Source of the DNA: Microvirga solisilvae
GTDB lineage: Bacteria; Pseudomonadota; Alphaproteobacteria; Rhizobiales; Beijerinckiaceae
Direction of reading: 5' to 3'
DNA length: 64,000 nt
Assembly: GCF_022808595.1 (NCBI RefSeq)
Contig: NZ_JAKUCN010000009.1
Span: forward strand, 1 to 64,000
Part shown: positions 19,843 to 28,414 of the stretch, piece by piece
Layout of the letters: every line of letters starts with the position of its first letter
Position numbering within the stretch: the stretch's first letter is position 1
The notes under the pieces: generated by a model
The model's input: the letters and a program-made list of their open reading frames with translations, nothing else
Databases searched by the model: none
What the model was told of the DNA's origin: nothing
Made by a program: the position numbers and the translations under genes

Positions 19843-20355
19843 ATGGACTCGACCGAACTGCGCGCCCTCCAAGCGCCGCTGAAGGATCAATACCGCAGCA
19901 ATCCCGATTCCGCCGTCATCACGCTCAAGGCACAAGGCACGCTGGACGACCAGCACATCGCCTGCAAGGTCGAGACCGGCCGTGCGCTTGCTGTCGCGGG
20001 CCTGCACCCTGCCACCGGCGGCTCGGGTGCTGAACTCTGTTCCGGCGACATGCTGCTCGAAGCCCTCGTCGCCTGCGCGGGCGTGACGCTGAAGGCCGTC
20101 GCCACCGCGCTCGAAATCGAACTGCGTCACGGTGCCGTGAAGGCCGAGGGCGATCTCGATTTCCGCGGCACGCTCGGCGTCGACAAGACCGCGCCCGTGG
20201 GCTTCAGCGACATCCGCCTCTCCTTCGAGGTGGACACCGATGCGCCGCAGGAGAAGATCGATCAGCTTCTCAAGCTGACCGAACGCTATTGCGTGGTGTT
20301 CCAGACTCTCAACAACAAGCCTAACTTAAGCGCGACGCTCACGCTCAAGTCATAA
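19843..20355 (+). CDS. OsmC family peroxiredoxin-like protein
   Basis: The 170-residue OsmC/Ohr-fold protein has the two redox cysteines in the typical spacing: one in ELCSGDMLLEA near 67 and one in LVACAGVTLKA near 77. Proteins of this family reduce organic hydroperoxides or act on persulfides. It lies 17 bp after ssuB with an AAGGAC ribosome-binding site, so it is probably transcribed with the sulfonate importer, suggesting a role in handling reactive sulfur or peroxides during growth on organosulfur compounds (inference). The last codons (CVVFQTLNNKPN) match the family C-terminus. Confidence 0.85.
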   Translation: MDSTELRALQAPLKDQYRSNPDSAVITLKAQGTLDDQHIACKVETGRALAVAGLHPATGGSGAELCSGDMLLEALVACAGVTLKAVATALEIELRHGAVKAEGDLDFRGTLGVDKTAPVGFSDIRLSFEVDTDAPQEKIDQLLKLTERYCVVFQTLNNKPNLSATLTLKS

Positions 20356-20362
20356 ACACTGT

Positions 20363-20467
20363 CCTCATCCTGAGGAGCCGCAAAGCGGCGTCTCGAAGGA
20401 GGATCCAGAGAGCACTGAAGACACCTCGCCCTTCGAGACGCGAGCAAGCTCGCTCCTCAGGGTGAGG
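20363..20467. repeat. palindromic mosaic repeat, family D copy 1
   Basis: A 105-bp element with ends CCTCATCCTGAGGAG and CTCCTCAGGGTGAGG and an inner CGTCTCGAAGGAGG / CCTTCGAGACG pair. A second copy with the same parts and different inner loops is at 24478-24584. It lies between the convergent OsmC and LpoA-like genes. Confidence 0.8.
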
Positions 20468-20494
20468 CTATGTTGGCGATTAACACCGATGCAA

Positions 20495-21826
20495 TCAGTT
20501 CTGCGCGACCAGCGTGCGCGGCGCGGCGTTGATCACCACGGCCGCTCCGCCCCGCACTTCTTGCACGGTCAGAGCGCGGTCGTTGGTGCCGTTCGGATTG
20601 AAGCGGAACACGCCGTCCGTGCCAGCAAAGCCCGCAGCACTGGTGAGAATGCTGTCGTTGAAGCCCTGCGGTCCCTGCATGCGGGCAAGCGCGGCGGCGA
20701 GCGTCACCGCATCGTAGGAGAGCGAAGCCAGACGCACCGGATCGCTGTTGAAGCGCGCACGGTAGCGTGTTGCGAACTCCATGAAGCCGCGCTTGTCGGG
20801 CGCGGCGAACCAGCCGCCCTGAAGCGTCGGCAATCCATACACGCGCGCTTCATCCCACACGCCGGTGCCGATGGGCTTCACCTGCCGGGGATTGAAGCGG
20901 ACAGCCTGCAGAGCCTGCGCTACCGCAGGCAATCCATCGCCGTTATCGGGAATGAACAGGGCTTGCGCCTGCGGATTCGGCCCGCCGATCACCGGCGCGA
21001 GACGCTGCACGGCGTTCTGCGGCTGTCCTGCGGGATAGCGCTCGATGGAGACGACGCGAATGCCGTTCTCGGCCGCCGCTTCACGCAGCTGCGCCTCCGC
21101 CACGCGGCCATAGGCCGTTTCCGGAATAAGCGCCGCGATGGAGCGACGGTTCTGCGCGGCGGCGAAAGCGATGATGCGGTCGACCTCCGCCTGCACCATG
21201 AAGCTCAAGAGATAGATGCCCTGCGCGGCGGCGGCCTTGTCGGAGGAGAAACCGATCATCGGTTTGCCAGCCTGCTGCGCAACTTGCCCCGCCGCCTGGA
21301 CGGAGCCTGCGAAGATCGGGCCGAGAATGAGCTGCGCGCCCTCGCTGAGCGCTTGATCGGCTGCGGCCTGCGCACCTTCCGGCGTGCCGCGATCGTCCTT
21401 CACGAGAAGGGTGAGGTGCCTGTCCTGAAAATCACCGAGCGCGAGTTCTGCGGCATTGCGCATGCTCTGCGCGACGAGCGCGCCCTGGCCGGATCCGGAG
21501 AGCGGCAGGATCAGCGCGACTTTCACGGGGCCGTTGCCGATGGCCGTGCCACCCATGGCAGGCCTTGCGGGAGCCATGGGTGCCTGCGCGGGAGGCATTT
21601 CAGCGCGCACCGGCGTGGCCGGTCCGCTGCCGACATCGGCGGAATAGCGAGGCGGGATGGACGCGGAGGCCTGCGCGGGCCGGCTGGCCTTACGCGGTTG
21701 TCGGGCAGAGCCCGAGCCCGCGCATCCGGACAGCGCGAGAGCGCCGGTCAGCAGAACGGCCAGAGCCCACGGGTTCACTTTTGGGCTCACCTTGCCTTTT
21801 TCCATCGTCCTGAAACAGAACGCCAT
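20495..21826 (-). CDS. penicillin-binding protein activator, LpoA-like lipoprotein
   Basis: The 443-residue protein has a lipoprotein signal (lipobox LALSGC with Cys near residue 35), a Pro/Ala-rich linker to about 120, and a periplasmic-binding-fold domain of the leucine-binding type: VALILPLSGSGQGALVAQSMRNAA, IGFSSDKAAAAQGIYLLSF and SLSYDAVTLAAALARM. This is the layout of proteins annotated as penicillin-binding protein activators, outer-membrane lipoproteins that stimulate peptidoglycan synthases. I chose the ATG at 21826 because it follows an AGGGGGGTGGAG tract and yields a normal lipoprotein signal. It is divergent from rsmI, as is common (E. coli yraM/rsmI/yraN order). Confidence 0.88.
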   Translation of the reverse strand: MAFCFRTMEKGKVSPKVNPWALAVLLTGALALSGCAGSGSARQPRKASRPAQASASIPPRYSADVGSGPATPVRAEMPPAQAPMAPARPAMGGTAIGNGPVKVALILPLSGSGQGALVAQSMRNAAELALGDFQDRHLTLLVKDDRGTPEGAQAAADQALSEGAQLILGPIFAGSVQAAGQVAQQAGKPMIGFSSDKAAAAQGIYLLSFMVQAEVDRIIAFAAAQNRRSIAALIPETAYGRVAEAQLREAAAENGIRVVSIERYPAGQPQNAVQRLAPVIGGPNPQAQALFIPDNGDGLPAVAQALQAVRFNPRQVKPIGTGVWDEARVYGLPTLQGGWFAAPDKRGFMEFATRYRARFNSDPVRLASLSYDAVTLAAALARMQGPQGFNDSILTSAAGFAGTDGVFRFNPNGTNDRALTVQEVRGGAAVVINAAPRTLVAQN

Positions 21827-21966
21827 CTCCACCCCCCTTTTGGAAACAGCTCGGCGGACATGGAGCAATCTTGGCATTAAAAGGTAAACATTGTTTCCAA
21901 GATCCGGCATTCACAGCCCGAAGGCTGCTTTCGCAAGCCGGGGCGTTCATGCAAAAGTGACGGGCA

Positions 21967-22902
21967 ATGACTCAGAGAATCGACAACCGGACCCGCCGGC
22001 GCGAGCCGGGCGAGCGCGCCGCCACCTTCACCGCCTTCGGCCTCGCCGCCGAGGCGAAGCCCCTCACCCCCGGCCTTTACGTGGTCGCGACGCCTATCGG
22101 CAATCTGCAGGACGTGTCCTTCCGCGCGCTGAACGTGCTCGCCGCCGCCGATGCGATCCTCGCCGAGGATACGCGGGTGACGAAGACGCTGCTCGCCCAT
22201 TACGGCATCACGACGCCGCTGGTGGCCTATCACGAGCATTCCAATGAGGCGGTTCGCGAGCGCATGGTGCATCGCATCCGCGAAGGCCAGGCGCTGGCGC
22301 TCGTGTCGGATGCAGGCACGCCGCTGGTCTCCGATCCCGGCTACAAGCTGGTGCAGGCCGCCATCGAGGAAGGCCTGCCCGTCACGCCGATCCCCGGCCC
22401 CTCTGCCGTGCTCACCGCCCTCGTCGCATCGGGCCTGCCCACCGACCGCTTCTTCTTTGAAGGTTTTCTTCCTGCGAAAAGCGGCGCGCGACGCGCACGC
22501 CTTCAGGAGATTGGCTCCATCCCCGGCACATTGATGCTGTTCGAAGGTCCGCACCGTTTGCCTGAAATGCTGGCCGACGCAGCCGATGTGCTGGGCGAGC
22601 GGCAGGCCGTGGTGGCGCGCGAACTGACGAAGATGTTCGAGACAATCCGGCGCGGCACCCTGCCGGAACTCGCCGCACAATTCGCGGAGGAAGGCCCGCC
22701 GAAAGGCGAGATCGTGGTGCTGATCGGCGAGGCCACGAAAGAGATGCACGCGGCAGAAGCGGATGCGGCCCTCGACGGCAAGCTGGAAGCGGCGCTCAAG
22801 AACCATTCGATCAAAGATGCAGCGGCGATCGTCGCCGCCGAACTCGGCATGCCGAAGCGCGAAGTCTATGCCCGCGCGCTCGAGCTTGCGAAGAAAGATT
22901 GA
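21967..22902 (+). CDS. rsmI: 16S rRNA (cytidine1402-2'-O)-methyltransferase
   Basis: The 311-residue tetrapyrrole-methylase-fold enzyme has [13 protein letters not shown] near 37, [33 protein letters not shown] near 116 and [16 protein letters not shown]. It 2'-O-methylates C1402 of 16S rRNA in the decoding centre. The N-terminal extension of ~30 residues is polar, and a slightly later start is possible. The stop overlaps the yraN ATG (TGATG). Confidence 0.97.
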   Translation: MTQRIDNRTRRREPGERAATFTAFGLAAEAKPLTPGLYVVATPIGNLQDVSFRALNVLAAADAILAEDTRVTKTLLAHYGITTPLVAYHEHSNEAVRERMVHRIREGQALALVSDAGTPLVSDPGYKLVQAAIEEGLPVTPIPGPSAVLTALVASGLPTDRFFFEGFLPAKSGARRARLQEIGSIPGTLMLFEGPHRLPEMLADAADVLGERQAVVARELTKMFETIRRGTLPELAAQFAEEGPPKGEIVVLIGEATKEMHAAEADAALDGKLEAALKNHSIKDAAAIVAAELGMPKREVYARALELAKKD

Positions 22903-23279
22903 TGAAGACCGCTCTCGAACGGCGGCGTGCCACGTTTCTGCGCGGCCATCGTGCCGAGTGGATCGCGCTCCTGTTTCTCATGGCGAAGGGCTACCGCCCA
23001 CTCGCGCGCCGCTATGCGGCGTCAGGCGGCGAGATCGATCTCATCATGGCACGCGGCAACACCATCGCCTTTGTCGAGGTAAAGGCGCGCGTGCTGATGG
23101 ACAACGCGCTCTCCGCCATCACCGCCACCAAGCGCCAGCGCTTCTCACGCGCAGCGCGATCATGGTTGTCGCGCAATCCGCGCGCGCAGGGAAAAACATG
23201 GCGGGCGGATGCGGTGTTCATCGCACCGAAACGATGGCCGCAGCACATCGTGTCGGCTTTCGAGCTTGAGATTTCTTAA
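22902..23279 (+). CDS. yraN: YraN family (UPF0102) nuclease-like protein
   Basis: The 125-residue protein has the UPF0102 Holliday-junction-resolvase-like core: [44 protein letters not shown] (Glu-x-Lys preceded by Asp, a PD-(D/E)XK-type site). Enzymatic activity of the family has not been firmly shown. It is coupled to rsmI through TGATG, the conserved rsmI-yraN pair. Its stop overlaps the convergent LysR gene by 4 bp. Confidence 0.93.
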   Translation: MKTALERRRATFLRGHRAEWIALLFLMAKGYRPLARRYAASGGEIDLIMARGNTIAFVEVKARVLMDNALSAITATKRQRFSRAARSWLSRNPRAQGKTWRADAVFIAPKRWPQHIVSAFELEIS

Positions 23280-24148
23280 GCCGCGATCTTCCTTGGATCG
23301 CGCACCGCATCGCGAATGAAGCGCGCCATTTCCTGAACGATGTGATTGCCGCCGCCTTTCGGCAGGTAGAGATTGACCATGAAGGGCGGAAGCAGCGGCA
23401 GGCCCGTATCGGGACCCAGCACTTCCAGCGCATGCGGCACGGTGGAGGCCATCCACGCCATCACGGCGGTATCGGCGGCAATGGTTGCGACTTGAGCCGA
23501 GGTGTTGGTGGAATCGAACACGGAGCGCCACTCGATGCCCGCCTTCTGCAGGGCCTCGCGGATCGGCGTGCGGAACGCGCAATCGGAGCAGCCGATGGAA
23601 ACAGGCAGCGGGCGTTTCCACCCGGCTTCGCCCCCCTTCGCGCCGACCCAGACGAGACGATCCATCACGAGGTTCTCGCCATCCGCGTCGCAGGCGAGTT
23701 CGGTGGCCATCACGATATCGACCTTGCCGCTTGCGAGCTTCGCGCGCAATTCCGCGCTCGATCCGCTGTCGAGCGAAATCTGCACGCGCGGATAGGTGCG
23801 CGCGAAATCCTTCAGGAAGGTTGGCAGATAGGTGGTGATGATGTCGCTCGGAATGCCGAGGCGGATCTCGCCCTCGAATTCGGGCGTCGTCATCTCGGTC
23901 CAGATTTCGTCGTTCATGGCCAGCATGCGCTTGGCGCGCCCGAACAGGCGCTCGCCCGCACCGGTCAATGTCATGCCCCGCCGGTCACGGGTGATCAGTT
24001 CCTCGCCCAGCATCTCCTCCAGGCGCTTGACCTGCTGGCTCACCGCCGCCTGGGTGAGGTTGAGCACCCCGGCTGCCGCCGTCATGCCGCCGGTATCCAC
24101 CACGGCCACGAAAGCTCTCAGAAGGCTGACATCGAGATTATGGGGCAT
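23276..24148 (-). CDS. LysR family transcriptional regulator
   Basis: The 290-residue protein has an N-terminal winged HTH ([37 protein letters not shown]) and an effector-binding domain from about 90. It has an unusual Cys pair in the effector domain ([10 protein letters not shown] near 192), which could be redox or ligand related. It is divergent from the small DUF1127 gene, with a dyad and a TATAAT between them, so that gene is the likely target. The inducer is unknown. Confidence 0.9.
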   Translation of the reverse strand: MPHNLDVSLLRAFVAVVDTGGMTAAAGVLNLTQAAVSQQVKRLEEMLGEELITRDRRGMTLTGAGERLFGRAKRMLAMNDEIWTEMTTPEFEGEIRLGIPSDIITTYLPTFLKDFARTYPRVQISLDSGSSAELRAKLASGKVDIVMATELACDADGENLVMDRLVWVGAKGGEAGWKRPLPVSIGCSDCAFRTPIREALQKAGIEWRSVFDSTNTSAQVATIAADTAVMAWMASTVPHALEVLGPDTGLPLLPPFMVNLYLPKGGGNHIVQEMARFIRDAVRDPRKIAA

Positions 24149-24161
24149 GGGCGATCTCCAT

Positions 24162-24197
24162 AACGATCCATTATTTTTGATATAATGAACATTCGTT
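24162..24197 (+). promoter_or_regulatory. LysR/DUF1127 intergenic dyad and promoter
   Basis: The left arm AACGA..CATTAT and right arm ATAATGAACATTCGTT are imperfect reverse complements in an AT-rich stretch between the divergent genes. TATAAT at 24181-24186 is an excellent -10 facing the DUF1127 gene, but nothing like TTGACA sits 16-18 nt upstream, which fits a promoter that needs LysR activation. Confidence 0.45.
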
Positions 24198-24251
24198 TCA
24201 CTTATGCAAGGGGGCGACCCATACTCTCTCCATCAACTCAAGGAGAGCGCC

Positions 24252-24461
24252 ATGTCGGCCTATTCGAACACCTGCACCGAAACCTTTGAAACCCCGGCTG
24301 CTCGCCCAACGGTCCTGAAAAATCTTTTCTCAGCCGTCATGCGGGAAATCCGCCTCCGCCGCGCCATGCGGGAGGTCGCCTCCCTGGACGATGCCATGCT
24401 CCATGACATCGGCCTTGGACCCGGCAACATTGAGGATGCCGTTCGACATGGGCGTTGCTGA
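24252..24461 (+). CDS. DUF1127 domain small protein
   Basis: The 69-residue protein has the DUF1127 core at about 25-65 (MREIRLRRAMREVASLDDAMLHDIGL), a short arginine-rich motif also known as YjiS-like. Alphaproteobacterial DUF1127 proteins have been linked to RNA binding, sRNA maturation and phosphate or stress adaptation in Agrobacterium and Rhodobacter. The ATG follows AAGGAGA at ideal spacing. The divergent LysR regulator probably controls it. Confidence 0.88.
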   Translation: MSAYSNTCTETFETPAARPTVLKNLFSAVMREIRLRRAMREVASLDDAMLHDIGLGPGNIEDAVRHGRC

Positions 24462-24477
24462 GCATGCCTCAAGAAGC

Positions 24478-24584
24478 CCTCATCCTGAGGAGGCGCTTAA
24501 GCGCCGTCTCGAAGGAGGTTCCAGTGCTTTCTGGAAACGCCTCGCCCTTCGAGACGCAGCCTGCGGCTGCTCCTCAGGGTGAGG
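24478..24584. repeat. palindromic mosaic repeat, family D copy 2
   Basis: A 107-bp relative of 20363-20467, with the same CCTCATCCTGAGGAG and CTCCTCAGGGTGAGG ends and the shared CGTCTCGAAGGAGG and CGCCCTTCGAGACG blocks; only the loop sequences differ. It lies between the DUF1127 gene and the convergent lipid kinase gene. Confidence 0.8.
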
Positions 24585-24608
24585 CTCAGGCCAGTCTTGT
24601 TGCATGCG

Positions 24609-25478
24609 CTAAGGCGCGAACACCGTCACCGCGCAGGGCCTGATGGAGAAATGCGCGGGTGTTTGCGTCACGATCTCGCCATCCGCATTGATCGGCCTTG
24701 GTCGTCTCGTGCGGATGTCGAATTCCTTGGCGCGTATCGCGCGCACCTCACTCCACGCTCCGTGCTGGCCATGGCGGAAGGAGCGCGCCATGAAGGCGAG
24801 CTTCCAGGCGCGCTCGAATTCCAGGCTGTAGAGATCGAGATGCTGGTCGTCGATGGCCGCGTCCTTCTCCACCGCGTTGCCGCCACCATAGAAGCGCCCG
24901 TTGCCGACAGCGATCTGCAAGGTTCTCACGCGCACGTTTTCGGTTTCGCTCATGATCGTTGCGCGGAAAGGCTTGGCATGGGCCAGAACATTCATGGCCA
25001 CCAGCGCATAGCCGAGCCGCCCGAAGCGGCGCTTGATGTCCCGCGTCAGCTTCTGCGCCAGCTCCGCCGACAGGCCGAGGCTCGCCACGTTGAAGAACGG
25101 CTCGCCGTTCACGACACCCAGATCGATCTTGCGCGTCTGGCCATCGGCAATCACCCGCGCAGCCCCGTCGAGATCGAAGGGGATGCCCAATGTCCGCGCC
25201 AGGTCGTTCGCCGTGCCCAGGGGCAGAATGCCGAGGGGCAATCCGGCCTCGATCACCCCGAAAGCCGCCGCGTTCAACGTTCCGTCGCCACCTCCGACGA
25301 CGACGCAATCCACCTCGTTACGGTGCTTCACGATCAGGGGAGACAGGTCTTCCCGCCGGCCGCATTCCAGCTGAACGGGCTCGATCCCGTGCGACTCGAG
25401 GGCCTCAATGGCCGCCTGCGCCTGGGCTTCGCCGCTTCGGCTCTTGGCATTGATGATGAGAAGGGCACGGCGTGACAT
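24609..25478 (-). CDS. diacylglycerol kinase-family lipid kinase (YegS-like)
   Basis: The 289-residue protein has the DAGK catalytic fold: LLIINAKSRSGEA at the N-terminus, VVVGGGDGTLNAAAFG near 60 (nucleotide loop), GILPLGTANDLARTLG near 83, and a C-terminal lipid-binding beta-sandwich with DGE near 268. Such enzymes phosphorylate diacylglycerol, phosphatidylglycerol or long-chain bases; which lipid is used here cannot be read from sequence. It is monocistronic. Confidence 0.92.
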   Translation of the reverse strand: MSRRALLIINAKSRSGEAQAQAAIEALESHGIEPVQLECGRREDLSPLIVKHRNEVDCVVVGGGDGTLNAAAFGVIEAGLPLGILPLGTANDLARTLGIPFDLDGAARVIADGQTRKIDLGVVNGEPFFNVASLGLSAELAQKLTRDIKRRFGRLGYALVAMNVLAHAKPFRATIMSETENVRVRTLQIAVGNGRFYGGGNAVEKDAAIDDQHLDLYSLEFERAWKLAFMARSFRHGQHGAWSEVRAIRAKEFDIRTRRPRPINADGEIVTQTPAHFSIRPCAVTVFAP

Positions 25479-25673
25479 GACCTACCAGATGTGGAAGCTT
25501 GAGCTTATCTACAAGGGTGCGGGAATCTGAAGCGAGGCTATTCGATAACACCCGACCCTCTTTTTCGTTCGTTCCGGTCGAGCAAGAGTTGCCTTCTCGA
25601 AGAAACAGTCCAATAACCCGCTTCCCGGAACCGTTGCCATCGAGAGGGCATCGGCTCCGGTCCTAACAGTGCC

Positions 25674-25717
25674 GCATTTTCTCGATGGCGAACCGGGACC
25701 ACTTCGCCGGAAAATGC
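25674..25717. promoter_or_regulatory. hairpin just upstream of the gshB ribosome-binding site
   Basis: GCATTTTC...GGCGAA and TTCGCC.GGAAAATGC are imperfect reverse complements around a 10-nt loop and end 2 nt before TAGGAGG. A leader hairpin here could modulate gshB translation or simply be a remnant terminator. The rest of 25479-25733 has nothing recognisable. Confidence 0.35.
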
Positions 25718-25733
25718 TTAGGAGGCCGAGAGA

Positions 25734-26678
25734 ATGACCCTCACCGTCGCGATCCAGATGGATCACATCAACAGCATCAAGATCGCAGGCGATACGGGCT
25801 TTGCGTTGCTGCTCGAAGCGCAACGGCGGGGCCATCGGGTTCTCCACTACACCCCCGACCGCCTGTCGCTGCGCGACGGCAAGGTGATCGCGATGGTCGA
25901 CCCCATTGAGGTCCGCGACGAGGTGGGCAACCATTTCACATTGGGCGAGCCCGAGCGCGTCGATCTCTCGACCGTCGACGTGGTGCTCATGCGCCAGGAC
26001 CCGCCCTTCGACCTTGCCTACATCACCGCCACGCATTTCCTGGAGCGCATCCACCCGAAGACGCTCGTGGTGAACAACCCGACACATGTGCGCAACGCGC
26101 CGGAAAAGATTTTCGTCACGCAGTTTCCCCATCTCATGCCGCCGACGCTGATCTCGCGCGACAAGGCGGAGATCGAGGATTTCCGCCGCGAGCACGGCGA
26201 TGTGGTGATGAAGCCGCTCTACGGGCATGGCGGTGCCAGCGTGTTCAAGGTCGGACGCGAAGATCCGAATTTCGGCTCGCTCTACGATCTCTTCTCGAAC
26301 CTCTTCCGCGAGCCCTGGGTGATCCAGCGCTTCCTGCCGAAGATCACGGAAGGCGACAAGCGCATCATCCTGATCGACGGCGAGGCGGCGGGCGCGATCA
26401 ACCGCGTTCCGGCGGCCAACGACATCCGCTCCAACATGGTGCGCGGCGGTGCTGCAAAGCCCACCGACCTCACGCCGCGCGAGCGCGAGATCTGCGAGAC
26501 CATCGGCCCCGATCTCAAGCGCATGGGCCTCATCCTGGTCGGCATCGACGTGATCGACGGCAATCTCACCGAGATCAACGTGACCGCGCCGACAGGCATC
26601 CGCGCCATCAAGCGCCTCGGCGGGCCGGATCTCGCCGTGACGGTGTGGGATGCGATCGAAAGCAAGGTGAAGCGCTAA
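25734..26678 (+). CDS. gshB: glutathione synthetase
   Basis: The 314-residue ATP-grasp enzyme joins gamma-glutamylcysteine and glycine. Signatures: [20 protein letters not shown] at the N-terminus, [14 protein letters not shown] near 118, the ATP-grasp [13 protein letters not shown] near 160, [20 protein letters not shown] near 208 and [11 protein letters not shown] near the C-terminus. The ATG follows a strong AGGAGG. It is flanked by repeat-rich DNA on the 3' side and has no partner gene here. Confidence 0.98.
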   Translation: MTLTVAIQMDHINSIKIAGDTGFALLLEAQRRGHRVLHYTPDRLSLRDGKVIAMVDPIEVRDEVGNHFTLGEPERVDLSTVDVVLMRQDPPFDLAYITATHFLERIHPKTLVVNNPTHVRNAPEKIFVTQFPHLMPPTLISRDKAEIEDFRREHGDVVMKPLYGHGGASVFKVGREDPNFGSLYDLFSNLFREPWVIQRFLPKITEGDKRIILIDGEAAGAINRVPAANDIRSNMVRGGAAKPTDLTPREREICETIGPDLKRMGLILVGIDVIDGNLTEINVTAPTGIRAIKRLGGPDLAVTVWDAIESKVKR

Positions 26679-26686
26679 CGTTTAAG

Positions 26687-26937
26687 CGTCATCCCGGGGC
26701 TGCGGAGCAGAACCCGGGATCGTCGGACGAGAATGCGCTTGATCCTCACGCTGTCATTCCCGCGAAGGCGGGAATCCATATCCGCTGACAATGCAGAGTA
26801 AAGCGGATGAGAGCCGTAATGCTCTTCTTCGAACCATCGTGTTTATGGATCCCCGCCTTCGCGGGGATGACACCTAGAGATTCTCAGCTCTATTCTGACG
26901 ACGATCCCGGATCTTCGCTGCGCTTCGTCCGGGACGA
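26687..26937. repeat. cluster of three palindromic elements
   Basis: (1) 26687-26722 is a family C hairpin (CGTCATCCCGGG ... CCCGGGATCG). (2) 26752-26873 is an inverted-repeat element whose ends, TGTCATTCCCGCGAAGG and CCTTCGCGGGGATGACA, flank ~65 bp, each end itself being a small hairpin. (3) 26902-26937 is an inverted, degenerate family C unit. Together they fill the 275-bp gap between gshB and hemW; no gene is visible. Confidence 0.75.
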
Positions 26938-26953
26938 CACTTACGAATGAGTG

Positions 26954-28114
26954 TTAAGCCGCCAATTCCGCAATCACCGCATTCAACACTGGGAAGCCCT
27001 TCTTCGTCACGGCGAGGCGTGAACTGTCAACACGAATGAGCCCTTCCTCTTGCATGATGCGCAAGCCGCGCTGATTGAGCGGCTTTCCGGTGAAGGCTTC
27101 GTAGCGGCGCGGATCGATGCCCTCTTTCAGGCGAAGGCCCATCAGCAGAAATTCGTCGCCCTCGGCCTCGGAGGTGAGCACTTCCTCCTCGATCACGCCA
27201 TGGCCTTCACGCTCCACATGCTCGAGCCATGTCTCGGGATGTTTCTCGGTCGATGTCGCGAGCCGCGCATTGCCTGTCACCAAGCGTCCATGCGCGCCGG
27301 GGCCGATGCCCGCATACTCGCCGTAGCGCCAATAGAGCAGGTTGTGCCGCGATTCCGCGCCGGGCTTGGCGTGGTTCGAAATCTCGTAAGCGGGCAGCCC
27401 ATGCTTCTCGCAGGTTTCCTGCGTGATGTCGTAGAGCGCGCGGCCCGTCTCCTCATCCGGCACGGTGAGCTTGCCCGCATCGAACAGACGCTGGAACCAG
27501 GTGCCGGGCTCGATGGTGAGCTGGTAGAGCGAGAGATGCTCGACCGCGTAGCCGATGGCCTGTTCGAGTTCCGCCGCCCAGACCTCGGGCGTGTGTCCCG
27601 GGCGGGCATAGATCAGATCGTAAGAGTAACGCTCGAAGATCGAGGCTGCGATCTTCACGGCCGCAAGCGCCTCCTCCACCGAATGCATGCGGCCCAGACG
27701 CTTCAGGTCGGCATCGTTCAGCGCCTGCACGCCGAGCGAAACGCGGTTGATGCCGGCCGAGCGGTAGTCACGAAAGCGCTCGGCCTCCACGCTCGTCGGG
27801 TTAGCTTCGAGCGTAACTTCCGCGTGCGGATCAATGCTCCATGCGCCGCCGATGGCATCGAGGATCGCACCCACCGTTTCCGGCTTCATGAGCGAGGGCG
27901 TGCCGCCGCCGAAGAAGATGCTGGTGACCGTGCGTCCCGGAATGCGCGCAGCCGTGTGCGCGATCTCGCGTCTGAACGCGGCCAGGAACCGCTCCTGATC
28001 CACCGGCTGGTGGCGGACATGGCTGTTGAAGTCGCAATAGGGGCACTTGGAAGCGCAGAAGGGCCAATGGACGTAAACGCCAAAGCCCACATCGCGCGTC
28101 GGATGATCGATCAT
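26954..28114 (-). CDS. hemW: HemW, radical SAM family heme chaperone
   Basis: The 386-residue protein has the radical-SAM cluster motif CASKCPYC (Cys-x3-Cys-x2-Cys) near residue 20, then FFGGGTPSLM near 66, RVSLGVQALND and the HemW C-terminal winged domain. The family lacks the residue pattern of true coproporphyrinogen dehydrogenase HemN and is thought to load heme onto respiratory enzymes. It is often downstream of rdgB-rph in proteobacteria; here it is 1.7 kb away from them with TetR and DUF2852 genes between. Confidence 0.92.
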   Translation of the reverse strand: MIDHPTRDVGFGVYVHWPFCASKCPYCDFNSHVRHQPVDQERFLAAFRREIAHTAARIPGRTVTSIFFGGGTPSLMKPETVGAILDAIGGAWSIDPHAEVTLEANPTSVEAERFRDYRSAGINRVSLGVQALNDADLKRLGRMHSVEEALAAVKIAASIFERYSYDLIYARPGHTPEVWAAELEQAIGYAVEHLSLYQLTIEPGTWFQRLFDAGKLTVPDEETGRALYDITQETCEKHGLPAYEISNHAKPGAESRHNLLYWRYGEYAGIGPGAHGRLVTGNARLATSTEKHPETWLEHVEREGHGVIEEEVLTSEAEGDEFLLMGLRLKEGIDPRRYEAFTGKPLNQRGLRIMQEEGLIRVDSSRLAVTKKGFPVLNAVIAELAA

Positions 28115-28179
28115 GGGCGGTATATGGCAGGTCTTGCGCGTGGCGTCACGGGTGGCGTTGTCGCGATATGGCTCTTAGG

Positions 28180-28283
28180 CGTCATCCCGGGGCCGCACAG
28201 CGGAACCCGGGATCGCATGACAAGAATGGCGCCTGATCCTGCTGGCGATCCCGGATCTGCGCTACGCTCCGTCCGGGATGACG
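28180..28283. repeat. two family C palindromes flanking a short spacer
   Basis: 28180-28214 (CGTCATCCCGGGG ... ACCCGGGATCG) and 28246-28283 (CGATCCCGG ... CCGGGATGACG) are oppositely oriented, so the pair forms a larger interrupted palindrome. A degenerate piece of family E follows at about 28312-28378. The 300-bp gap 28115-28414 holds no gene that I can see. Confidence 0.7.
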
Positions 28284-28414
28284 ACAATTGAGGAGGAGAA
28301 AACTTTTCTGAACCTCTCCCTGCATGGGTTGTTCACCCCTCATGAGGTCTGCGCCCTAGCCTCTCCCGAGGCGGGGACTTAAGATCGCTGACAGCAGAGT
28401 TCAAAGGACCCATC

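Noticed and set aside
20462..21880. A 472-codon open frame opposite the LpoA-like gene
   Set aside because: Shadow of a gene with a clear lipobox and domain on the other strand; the translation is His/Arg-rich noise.
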